Shown here: positions 11,072 to 20,318 of the stretch, piece by piece
Layout of the letters: each line of letters opens with the position of its first letter
Position numbering within the stretch: the stretch's first letter is position 1
Source: Pseudophaeomoniella oleicola
Lineage: Eukaryota; Ascomycota; Eurotiomycetes; Phaeomoniellales; Phaeomoniellaceae
DNA length: 64,000 bases
Reading direction: 5' to 3'
Assembly: GCA_003868215.1 (NCBI GenBank)
Contig: QWDQ01000016.1
Span: 248,001 to 312,000 of the forward strand
The notes under the pieces: generated by a model
Told to the model about the DNA's origin: nothing
What the model saw: only the letters and a program-made list of their open reading frames with translations
Database searches by the model: none
Program-made: the position numbers and the translations under genes

Positions 11072-11904
11072 CCTACAGATTCGTCTCTATGGTGACCGAA
11101 GATGGTTTCGATTGTTGAGAATACTGTCAGGCCTCCAATGCAGAACAGGATGGTCATCAGGTCGGAGGATCGATCAACAGGCTGGGGCGCAGGATATATT
11201 GGGGATCTCAAATGCATTTCACAAAATGCATACCCCTTTGCCATATTTCCATGGCGCACACAGACTTTACCGAGGCCAAGCCACATGCAAAATATTATTC
11301 CGATGGCGGCACCTGAAATTACAGAGACCGATCAATGGCCTGCCATAGCCGTTATCTTCCGATGACGGCTGACCTGGCCACTTCAGGAAATAGGTTGAAT
11401 CTGACAGCTTACCAATGATAAAAGCCTCTCAGTGACAGGGCGTCAAATTCAAGTGAGGCTGGAATATGCATCAATGATGGCCTCGTCAGTCATTTTCTAC
11501 CGGGTTTAAGGCGAGGAGGTAAGCATGGCTGTTTGATTCCTCGTGTGAAATGCGTGTGACATGTTATATTGTCATTGATTGGATCTGTAAGTATTTGGCT
11601 CATGATTCAGTTAAGTTTCTGCTGATAGGACGCTGTCACTGTTTGTCCATGTTCCTCAAGACACCAAAGGCGGGTGATGTACACAAAGGATACAGGGTTC
11701 ACTTGCTTTGTCCGATGAGTCTGGAAAGTGGATGTTTTGACAGTGGCATGTCGGGCGCATGCAATGCTTTGTCTGTTCACTTCTGCAGAAGCTCTACACT
11801 CCAGCAGGGAGTTTGTCCATTACCAATAGCCAACAGAATCGTTCGTTCAATCAATCATATTGAACTCATACTAAGAACCAATACCCAACACCCCACTCCT
11901 GCCA
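11072..11904. other. Spacer between cluster members 1 and 2
   Basis: 0.8 kb. Probably the promoter and 5' UTR of member 1 and the 3' UTR of member 2. No additional Met-Cys...Cys-Gly-His frame found. Confidence 0.45.
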
Positions 11905-12201
11905 CTACCTCCCATACACGATCTCGATCTCCGGCGCCGTATACCACCTGATATCCATGTACTCCACTCTCGCCCTCCTCCTCTCCGCCACCTTCCTCAC
12001 CACCGCCTCCATCTCATGCTCCCTCACCCTCTTCTCATAGCACCCCTTACAGCAACTCGGGACCGTAGGCCCTTGGATCCTCAAGTATCGCCGACAGTTC
12101 CAATGGCGTGGTTGGCGGGAGCTGTTGTCGAGGTGGATTTTGTACCAGTATTCGTGGTGGTGGGGGCAGGTTTCGTAGGTGTGCGATACGAGGGTGCACA
12201 T
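11905..12201 (-). CDS. Small Cys/His protein, cluster member 2
   Basis: 98 residues from ATG 12201. The frame stays open upstream to about 12396, but by alignment with the other six members the Met directly before the invariant Cys (MCTLVSHTYETCPHH) is the likely start. Ligands: C2, C12, H14, C36, C51 and C54 (CKGC). Here Gly of the C-G-H motif is replaced by Pro (C-P-H-H-H). The conserved W-x3-H (WYKIH) and the central C-x2-Y-x-x-I (CRRYLRI) are present. A basic helical tail (KRVREHEMEAVVRKVAERRR) follows and ends with an aromatic-acidic segment. Function unknown. It is more basic than member 1 and could bind nucleic acid, but that is a guess. Confidence 0.75.
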   Translation of the reverse strand: MCTLVSHTYETCPHHHEYWYKIHLDNSSRQPRHWNCRRYLRIQGPTVPSCCKGCYEKRVREHEMEAVVRKVAERRRARVEYMDIRWYTAPEIEIVYGR

Positions 12202-13392
12202 AGTGAGGACGGCGGTGGGAGGTTGGAGACTGGTAAGGGGAATGGGTTGCTTGGTAAGATGCCGATTGACAAAAGAATTGGAAGCGGTTGGTAAACGCTC
12301 CTGATGCAGAGATGGCGAGGTTGGCTGTTTGATAACCGGGATAGCCCGGCTTTGATAATGAAGTAGAACGATAGAATGAAACCGAATGCAATACAAGCAT
12401 CAACTCTCCAAGATCGCAAATTCCCCCCTTTCCTTAGAAAATATCCTGTTGTCGGCCAAAAAGATAAAGCAACCCAAACCGAAACTCCTCGTGATACTAA
12501 TAACCGCATACAAAATACCTCCCGCCGACCCCCGAAGCAAATTAATATATCCCCGAACGGTTTACTTCGTACCACCTCGCATCATCTTCTGACCTCTACG
12601 TCTCTGTCTCAAGTCTCAGTCTCTCCGTTTGTGTCAACACAACTCGTCGCGTGTGTAATCCAAAAGCCGGTTTTTCCCTGTTTCCTGTTTCGGGTTACAC
12701 AGGAAAGGGGGTTGGTTTGAGCAGGTGCGGGTCTTGGCGGAAAGTTTGTTTTGTTTTGTTTTGTTTTGTAGAGGTCAAGAATAAGCGGATATTGAATTGA
12801 GAAATAAACGATGGCTGAGGGTCTTACTTTGTTATAGTGATGGAATTTATGATGATGTCTGTTTGTTGGAGGATGGTATAAGGAAAAGTAAGTAGGTAGG
12901 GTATGTAGTTGGAATATGCAAGAGCTAGTATAAGTGTACATAGAAATAAACTTCCTCTCATGGCAAAGACAATTCAGTTTCTAGATCGAAAACTTAATTC
13001 ACACTCTCTTTGGAATACCTCCGATGATATATAAATCCCGCGGTTAGCAACGTCCATGTTCCGGAGTTTGCATACAGTCGGAGATTCATTCTCGGCGTTA
13101 GAGTAGCGTGATAAGATACAACATCGTTCGAATCTCCGAGAAGGTGGGATAGGTGTGGTTCATCAGTATAGACCAGGGAGAGAGTGATGATTGCATGGTA
13201 TATTCGCTGCTTTGTTTTCCGGGCTTCACTGTGAATGAGGTTGCTCGGAGTTACCATATGCGAGCAGTCGTTGTTGATTGGGCTGGAAGGAGGTATAGTA
13301 TGATCATTTGTTGGAGGTGTAGTGTACCATGTCTTGTGAAAAGTCATTCTACGCGATAACAGAACAATGATAATATTGTAACGCTTGATGCA
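12202..13392. other. Spacer between cluster members 2 and 3, with a TTTTG repeat
   Basis: 1.2 kb. Contains a (TTTTG)n pentanucleotide tract at about 12745-12769. No gene recognised. Confidence 0.5.
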
Positions 13393-13740
13393 TCACCGCC
13401 GACTCTTCCTCCGTAGAATTTTCCCAATAATATCCCTGACCATTACCAAAAAAGCCTCTCTATTCCTTCTCATCTCCTGCACCGTCCCCAACCAAGACTC
13501 TTCCTCCGTCACAGTACCCTCCACCCCCGGTCCAACGCCGTAACATATTTGCACCATCGTTCGCCTTCGATACGCCCAGCATTGCTCACAGAGGCCGCTG
13601 TTTTCGGAATCATCTCCGTGTATTGCTGCCTCGTATAAGCTGCACCGTCTCCGTAGGCTGATGTCGGCGATGTGGACATTCGTCCAGTCCCAGGTTGCGT
13701 GTCCGCAGCGAGGGTGGTGGAACTCGTGCAGGATGCACAT
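13393..13740 (-). CDS. Small Cys/His protein, cluster member 3
   Basis: 115 residues, single exon, start MCILHEFHHPRCGH at 13740. Ligands: C2, C12, H14, C33, C51 and C54 (CEQC). The W-x3-H element is WTNVH (19-23) and the central element is C33-x2-Y with a following AAIHG. A longer C-terminal part than in most members (about 60 residues) contains a predicted amphipathic helix (EMRRNREAFLVMVRDIIGK) and ends in a strongly basic KILRRKSRR. This tail is not shared with the other members. Function unknown; membership in the cluster family is well supported by position-specific Cys/His matches. Confidence 0.78.
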   Translation of the reverse strand: MCILHEFHHPRCGHATWDWTNVHIADISLRRRCSLYEAAIHGDDSENSGLCEQCWAYRRRTMVQICYGVGPGVEGTVTEEESWLGTVQEMRRNREAFLVMVRDIIGKILRRKSRR

Positions 13741-15829
13741 GGTGGTTGGTTCGAGGCTGGGGACGAGAGGGGAGGGGGGTTTGATGGGGCTAGGTTCGCG
13801 GATGAGTAAATGTGTGGATAGAGGTAGTATAGAGACTTACTGGAGGTCTTTGGTATGTTGTTAGGTGGTTATGGACTGGCCGCGGACTGATTGAGTCAGT
13901 ATTGAGGACTTTTTGGTCCTGGAATACGAGAAGAGCTGATACCCAGATGGAGGAAAAGAGAGCCCTTTTCACCTATGCAGGCGTATAGCGCACCCTTTCT
14001 CCCCCTCATCCCAGGACTGCAAAACTGTTCCGTATCCTCGTGGAGTATTAGCCAATCTCCAAGCAGGAATCCGCAAACCCCCGGTGCTGAGGGCCTCTCC
14101 AGTCTTGCATCCAGCCGAGGACCAGGTCCATCCCTGTAGAGACGAGGTAGATATATGATATATGTATAGTGTTACTGGTTCCCATTCAAGCAAAATTCTC
14201 CGGAGAACATGGTCGAATGCAAGGCAACTGCAGGTCTCCATCTTCGTCGATGCAGGGAACGGAGTATAACTCATTTAGCCTTGCACAGTCACTGAGGACC
14301 AGGCTGCATTGGATCGATAACGAGTTTCATGGAGCCCAGATCGCGTTGCGGCCGGATCTCCTTTCTTATCTCTGTAACGGAATTCGTAACCGATTGGCTC
14401 TACAGATGTCCCATTGCCCTGGAGCTCAATCACGTTGAATGGCGGAAATACTTCCAATCTCTCCCTCGTGCAACGGTAGCTTGCCATGCCATAAAGCCAG
14501 GGAAATCATCTGCAGCAACTCTGACATGTGCAAATAGAACAAAAGAAAGGCTAGCCGGTCATCAAACAGCGGTGTAAACCTGTAGGGAAATTATGGAGAT
14601 ATAAGTATGGTTGCACAATGATGATCGGAATCGGAGAATTGAGGGCTTTCAGGCAGTAATCTGAGTAACGTCGAGACCTGACATCAGTGCTAAGTCAGGT
14701 ACTTAGGGCATCTGATCCAGATCCAGTAATGCCCAAAGGCCGGTGGTTCTATCATACACCCTCAACGCATGGCCGAAGGTGTGCTTGCTCTGCATCGGGC
14801 TTCTCGTCGGAGCTGCAGCATGTGGAATGTAAAAGTCCATGGGCGCGATAGTGGCCTTGTGTCATATTCGTCCAGTGAAATTGTTGTTGTAGTACAAGGT
14901 CTTCCCTCTGGCCAGTTGCTCCCATCCACGGCAAGTTCGCTTGAGGACTCCGGCCACTAGCATCCAATAAGCGCTGTCGCATTTTCATTCACTTTCGTCT
15001 CTCAGCGCTAAGGCAGAGAGCTCTATTGGAATTGGCAGAATCCACATATTGTGAAGTGCATGGATAAACGGTTCACAGTAGTATAAAACGAAAATCAAGG
15101 AAATTTAATGCTAAGAACGCGAAATAGGAAAAGATAGCATGTTGTCTAGATGTGATCCAAGATAGGCCTTAGGCTCTAAACATGACTTGTCGGACGTATG
15201 GGATTCAGCGATCTCCGTCAGGTAGCATGGATGACTAGAGCTCCACGATCACATGGACTTTCCTGCGACCTGAAAAATCGTCAGCGATAGTAAGGTGTGC
15301 TCACATGATAGCATAGTTTCAGCCCGACTCACTCTTATAGGTGAGATATCTTCTAGATCCTCACTCAGCGAATGTCCGAGGGAGCTGCTGGGCCAATGTC
15401 AAATGTATTGTAAGATTATCGGGTCTTTCATGAAAGCATTGGAATCTATTCATCAGCTACAGGTGTGAGAAGAAGTATACTTTTGGGCGCTAGATAGGGC
15501 ATCAAGGTGCTTTCAGAGCCCCTCATATTTTCGATTGCGACTATGTATGGGCACCCGAAAAGAAGTCATTGGAGTGATTGAAATGGTTTGTGTAACGAAG
15601 ACATGAAGTTGAATTTCCGGAAGTTGAAGTCCGCAACCCCACTCCCGCCAAGGCCCAGTCCCTCGTTCTGCTAACCCAAACCAGCAATACGCCGTTCTCT
15701 CACTCTCTCTCTGGCCGACATGCTTCTCGTAGACTATGGCAGCGTTAGAAGAGAAGATGCTGAATCTATTCAAATAGCAGAGACTTGCCAGAGAATCAGT
15801 CCTTGTGCATTGATGTTACATTGCCAAGT
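13741..15829. other. 2.1-kb gap in the small-protein cluster, unresolved short frames
   Basis: This gap is wider than the other spacers. Minus-strand frames at 14275-14487 (70 residues, EVFPPFNVIELQG...) and 13969-14274 look mildly protein-like but carry no recognised domain and no M-C...C-G-H start. A fragment near 14840-14940 (minus) reads GWEQLARGKTLYYNNNF, faintly like the W...YN segment of member 5, which could be a relic of a lost member. I could not support a gene. Confidence 0.35.
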
Positions 15830-16102
15830 TCAGTTGTTGATCTTTCTTGTATGCTGTGAGGAGACACCATGTTGAATGATGGTAGATCGCTCAGGTGTTT
15901 GGAGAGATTGTTTGACATTCTGGCTGATTTCTTTCTCCATCTCCCTGATGCAGCGTCTGCAATATTCATGAGAGATTCCACTGATGACGGTCTCGAAACC
16001 ATCGCATGCAATTCCAGCAGGGTTTCCGCCGATATAATGCACGAATTCCCAACGGTTGTTGGCGTGTCCGCAGGCGTATCTGCCTCGATAAAGGATGCAC
16101 AT
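15830..16102 (-). CDS. Small Cys/His protein, cluster member 4
   Basis: 90 residues from ATG 16102 (MCILYRGRYACGH). Ligands: C2, C11, H13, C33, C48 and C51 (CRRC). WEFVH (18-22) matches the W-x3-H element, and the central element is C33-x2-F with ETVISG. The C-terminal 40 residues are polar and Gln/Ser-rich with a short charged helix (REMEKEISQNVKQSL). No signal peptide or membrane segment. Function unknown. The spacing of the six ligands is almost the same as in member 1, making these two good templates for a family profile. Confidence 0.75.
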   Translation of the reverse strand: MCILYRGRYACGHANNRWEFVHYIGGNPAGIACDGFETVISGISHEYCRRCIREMEKEISQNVKQSLQTPERSTIIQHGVSSQHTRKINN

Positions 16103-17224
16103 CGTTCTTTGTTTCTCTGAGTATTCTAAAAATTGGTGTCTGGGTTCGTCACAAAGTCAGTGAAAGCAAGCGTCAAAAATGCAAGTCACTCACTTGTGTC
16201 ACCCCACGCTCTTCGTATCCACGAAAATCAAAAGTTCTTTTGGGTTTTGTCTTGCGAATCGCTAACTGTGAAGAAGGGAACAAAACAAGGATCTTGAAGT
16301 CGAATTTCAGTTCTTGCAAACAGGGGGTCCCCCGATCCTAACATAGCCTGCTTCACTCAAATCGCTTAGTCACACATTGTAACAATGACGCTGAGAGATT
16401 CGCAGAACATCTCTTTCAGCCAATGGTCTTCGGCGCTCACATGACACAAACAAGCTGCAGATCTTGTCAAGTTTCTTCCCGCATAACGAAAACCGCCAGC
16501 ACTCAACTGGTATCTGTTTACCTTGCATGAGCGGATTGAGTTTTGTCATGGTTCCGAGATATTTCTACAAAGCACGACGATCTCGTGACATCCTATCCCC
16601 TTGGCAGGATGATAGGACGCCAGGAATCGGATTCTTCAGAAGAGACGCCACCTAGACAAGCGGGAAGCAGAATTTCACCAAATCACCCCAGTTCCAATTT
16701 ACGCCTCGATTTCCAATGGCATCTTCGGTAACTCTAGCCGCTCCTGCGCGGGATCTCCCATTGTCAATAGCGATCAATTGCTTTCTCCTGCACCGGAGAT
16801 GCACAATGCTTCGACTCCGGCCTCCCTCTACATATATCATCATATAGGCACACACTATGGTCTCGGACACACCATTGGAAGCTTACCACACCGCCAGATC
16901 ACGGCGATTTCTGAGACTTACATCAGGATATCCGCTCATGAAGTCCGTCCTCAGTCGGAGGGGCGTCTCACATGGTGGAAGACCAAGTGCTGGATTGAAG
17001 GCTTTGAGTTGTCAGTATACCGAACATGACAATCTGCCTGGGATGTGTATAAGACAAGAGCTTCGCCCTGTACTGATTTTCAATTGCCAAACAAAACATC
17101 CCATCCTCATTTTTTCCACCCATACAAATTGGCAATCCTCCATCACTACACTCTTCCCTCATACCATCACACACATAACCCAAACCTCCCAATCCCTCAA
17201 CCCAAACACCTTCCATATTCAACC
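16103..17224. other. Divergent promoter region between members 4 and 5
   Basis: 1.1 kb between head-to-head genes. The last 150 bases before member 5 are C/A-rich (17100-17224), typical of a fungal 5' UTR. No extra gene seen. Confidence 0.45.
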
Positions 17225-17464
17225 ATGTGCACCCACTACCGAATGCTCTACAGCTGCGGCCACAAAGAGCTCCAATGGTCCGACCAACTCGTGCACTACA
17301 ACGAGCGCTTCGACCCGGAAACCAGACAGACGGAACGTATACTCGTCGGTCTCGACTGCGACGAGTACAGGATAGTCACGGTGATGAGGGTTAGTCAGTG
17401 CTTCAATTGCACGTACAATATTCCGTTTACGAGTACGCCGAATGCTGGGCAGGCATCACAGTAG
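17225..17464 (+). CDS. Small Cys/His protein, cluster member 5 (inverted)
   Basis: 79 residues, the only member on the plus strand. ATG 17225 (MCTHYRMLYSCGH) is chosen over an upstream in-frame start at a lower-quality codon because every member begins Met-Cys. Ligands: C2, C11, H13, C45, C59 and C62 (CFNC). The W18-x4-VH24 element is followed by a longer insert (YNERFDPETRQTERILVG) before the central C45-x2-Y-x-x-V. The tail after the final CxxC is short and neutral. Function unknown. Confidence 0.75.
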   Translation: MCTHYRMLYSCGHKELQWSDQLVHYNERFDPETRQTERILVGLDCDEYRIVTVMRVSQCFNCTYNIPFTSTPNAGQASQ

Positions 17465-18190
17465 TTCGGGTTCGTCTGTCTTGCTGGACTGGTCTTTTGG
17501 CAAGTTTGGAAGAGGCGAATCATGGAGGTGGAGGTGGAGGTGTTAAGGTCATGAGATTTCGATAGTGCATGTACCTAGATAGCAATGAAATTCATTCTAC
17601 CCACCGATTCCTGAGGCAATTCAATAAGCCTCCCCAAAAACCTCAATACGTGACCTGACCTCGCCCGACCAGGATCCTAACCCCATCATCCTTCTTTCTA
17701 CGTCCTGCTGCTTCAACTTTCCCTTCTGAATCAGCCCATCACTCTCCTTGTCCTTTCCACTTATTCACCTTTTTCCCGACTGAAGATAAAACGCGGCCGG
17801 GATTCGCGAGAACGTCCCCGCCCTGTCCCCTACGTACACAATACGAATCAAAGGCCCCGTGGAAAGCCGCTGGAAGCCGCCCGGCCAGCCAGCCCGTCAC
17901 TGGATCATTTGGACGATCCACCTTTTTGTTTGGTTGGCGTTTTGGAGGGGACTTGTCGTAGGGGCCTCTCTCGCATGAGATGCCATTAGGGGATGTTTCT
18001 TCTAGGTCCTTGGTCTTTTTGGGTTGGTGGGAAGATATAATTGTAAAGGAGTAGAATTGTGTGAAACGCGGACTTACTTGCCTTTTAGTAGTAGTAAAAG
18101 AAATGTAGATGTGTCAAAGGACGTTTTTGCTTTTATCATTATCCATCTAGATCTAATAATCATATACCTCGTCATCAACATCTGCTCTCC
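17465..18190. other. Convergent spacer between members 5 and 6
   Basis: 0.7 kb tail-to-tail spacer. Short open frames only. Confidence 0.45.
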
Positions 18191-18406
18191 CTAATCACTA
18201 AACGAACTCTTCTCATCCTCATTCGTCCTGTCTCTACACATCTTGCACATCCACTTCAACTTCCCTTCGTCGACGATGACCCAATTCGGGCACCGGAGTC
18301 CTACGGGTTTCCACGGCGCATGCGGGTCCGGGTGGTAGTTGGATTTGGTGTTGAAGTGCCAGCCGCGGTGGCCGCAGGTGTGGAGGTAGGTGTGGTAGGA
18401 GCACAT
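18191..18406 (-). CDS. Small Cys/His protein, cluster member 6
   Basis: 71 residues from ATG 18406 (MCSYHTYLHTCGH). The frame is open upstream to about 18751, but that extension is Pro/Ser/Thr-rich with no conserved feature and is better read as 5' UTR. Ligands: C2, C11, H13, C39, C54 and C57 (CKMC). A Trp follows the C-G-H (W16), and the central element is C39-x2-W-V-I-V followed by DEG, close to the I-I-E-G of member 1 and V-V-D-G of member 7. This is the shortest member and gives the minimal domain. Function unknown. Confidence 0.75.
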   Translation of the reverse strand: MCSYHTYLHTCGHRGWHFNTKSNYHPDPHAPWKPVGLRCPNWVIVDEGKLKWMCKMCRDRTNEDEKSSFSD

Positions 18407-19503
18407 GTTGAGACGCGGAGGGGAGAGTGAAAGAGGGAGAGGAGTGAAGGGGACTGGTGGTAGGAGGGGAACTAGTTGGGTTGAGATCCGGGAGGGAGTT
18501 GGATAGGTGGGAGGAGAGTGCAGTTGAGGTGTGGATGCTTGTGCTTCGGACGTCAGGGTCTGGGGAGAGTCAGATGGAAGCTGTAGCATGTTAGCATTGC
18601 TGGGAATGGGACGAAGCACATAATAAAGTAGACATTTCTCACATTGAGAATATTGGTAACAAAGAACTCCCTCTATGAAACCCTTCAGATCGTGCAGCAG
18701 TAGACCATAAAGACGTAAATTGTCATGAGAGAGAGATAAAAGAAAATGCAACCAAATACATCACCCCAGGAAAAGAGCAATCTCCCAGCATTTTATGTCT
18801 GGCTCCCCAGCGGTTCTTACGATGGATGGTAACACCAAAAAAAACCCGCTTACCTATCAGCTGTCGCGCGGGTTCCGGTTTCCAATGGTGGATTTCATGA
18901 TGTCTCGACCCAGGTGACACTCCTCCTCGCACTCCTTCAATTTCGACCCGAAGGTTGCACAGGAATTCCCCAGTTAGAGGCGGTGTGCTGTTTCTCTGTT
19001 CCCATTGTTTGAAGAAATCTCGAAAATCATGGTGAAAGGGTATGGGGATAAGGCATTGTGGTTTAAATATATATGTATATGTATAGGAAATGGACAGCAG
19101 CGAGGAAGAAGCTGTCCAAAAGATCTTGTAGAGAAAGGAAGAGATGATAGCAAGTGTAGACATACTTCTCAGTCTTTATATCATGTTCTTTTGTGGAGGT
19201 AGCTGTCTTTGGGCTTACTCGGCCTTAGGCATTAGTATTTCGTGGGCATCCAATGGTAAATTGTGAGAGATCAGGATCTCAGACGGTTTCTGCTTGACCT
19301 TGTGCACAATTTTATCTCCATGGAAATCTAGCTGATGACCCAGTGTGTTCTGACTGATATTGTACGAGTGTATGGCGACAACATCAAGCTAGTTGTTGTA
19401 GGACCAGAGATGATCCATAGGAAGTAGATCACACATTGAGCAGGAGAAAATTGTGGAATCATGTCATTTCATGTTCAATATGTGTCTTCAAACGTGATAT
19501 AGA
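18407..19503. other. Spacer between members 6 and 7
   Basis: 1.1 kb. Minus-strand frames near 18723-19163 lack any recognised domain. No extra member found. Confidence 0.45.
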
Positions 19504-19815
19504 CTATATCTGATTGGCAGCTTCTCCTTCAGGAGAGGATCCACCGCCCCCTCCAGTCTCTCTGGAGTCTCCCTGTTCCCCTTTCTCTGGCTTCTCGACT
19601 CCCCTCGCTGCCTGCGCACTCTCTCCCCGCTCAATCAAGAGGTTGAGATCCTGAGCCCCCTTCGCAATGCAGCGAGGGCAGAGACCATCAACCACGCCAA
19701 TACTCTGTGGGCGATAGTTCCGGCACTTCATCCCTCTCTCTGTGCACCCCGGTCCCTTCGTAAGTGCGTTCCCGGCGTGCCCGCAGGAGAACTTCCAGAG
19801 CTGGTGAAGACACAT
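19504..19815 (-). CDS. Small Cys/His protein, cluster member 7 (possible upstream exons)
   Basis: 103 residues from ATG 19815 (MCLHQLWKFSCGH). Ligands: C2, C11, H13, C24 or C31, C46 and C49 (CPRC); the W-x3-H element is lost. The central part is C31-x2-Y followed by IGVVDG, as in members 1 and 6. The tail is Gly/Glu-rich and disordered. Upstream, three short minus-strand exons with good GT-AG borders stay in phase: 20318-20259 (starts MAAVKAAWEAGKG), 20022-19981 and 19932-19872 (EPLSNYPHFEVPKGAYVSRT). With acceptor attgag at 19821 they join this frame and give 159 residues. If that model is right the invariant Met-Cys is internal here. I prefer the short start by family comparison, and note the long form as a real alternative. 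Confidence 0.68.
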   Translation of the reverse strand: MCLHQLWKFSCGHAGNALTKGPGCTERGMKCRNYRPQSIGVVDGLCPRCIAKGAQDLNLLIERGESAQAARGVEKPEKGEQGDSRETGGGGGSSPEGEAANQI

Positions 19816-20318
19816 CCTGGCTCAATGTTAGTTTTGCCTTATACGTCGACGCGTACCACAAAACCACATACCTGTTCTGGAGACGTAGGCGCCCTTGGGG
19901 ACCTCGAAGTGTGGATAGTTGGAGAGTGGTTCCTATGGAATGTCATTAGGTGGTAAGCTTCCTGAAAATGATGTGCTTACCTCCGGTTGTGATGCCGCAC
20001 CCTTGGAGGCAGATAGACCATGCTAGGTCTAGGAGACTAATCGATGTTGTCAGTGAGGATTGTTGGTTGGCTTGCTTGCTTCTGTCGCTCAGGGTGCCTC
20101 ATGTAGATATTCCATAGCTACAGCGCCAGAAATGGGATGATATTAATATTACCCGGGACGGTGTGGCAGAGACTCCTCGGACAAGGCGATGAGGAATTCT
20201 CGAAGCCACAAGATCATCGCACAAGATCATCGAGACGAAAATGAAATGAGATACGTACCACTGGCGCAAGAGGCCTCACCCCCTTCCCTGCTTCCCAGGC
20301 TGCTTTCACTGCGGCCAT

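Noticed and set aside
18407-18751. Upstream extension of cluster member 6
   Set aside because: The extension is Pro/Ser-rich and unconserved; all other members start at the Met before the invariant Cys.
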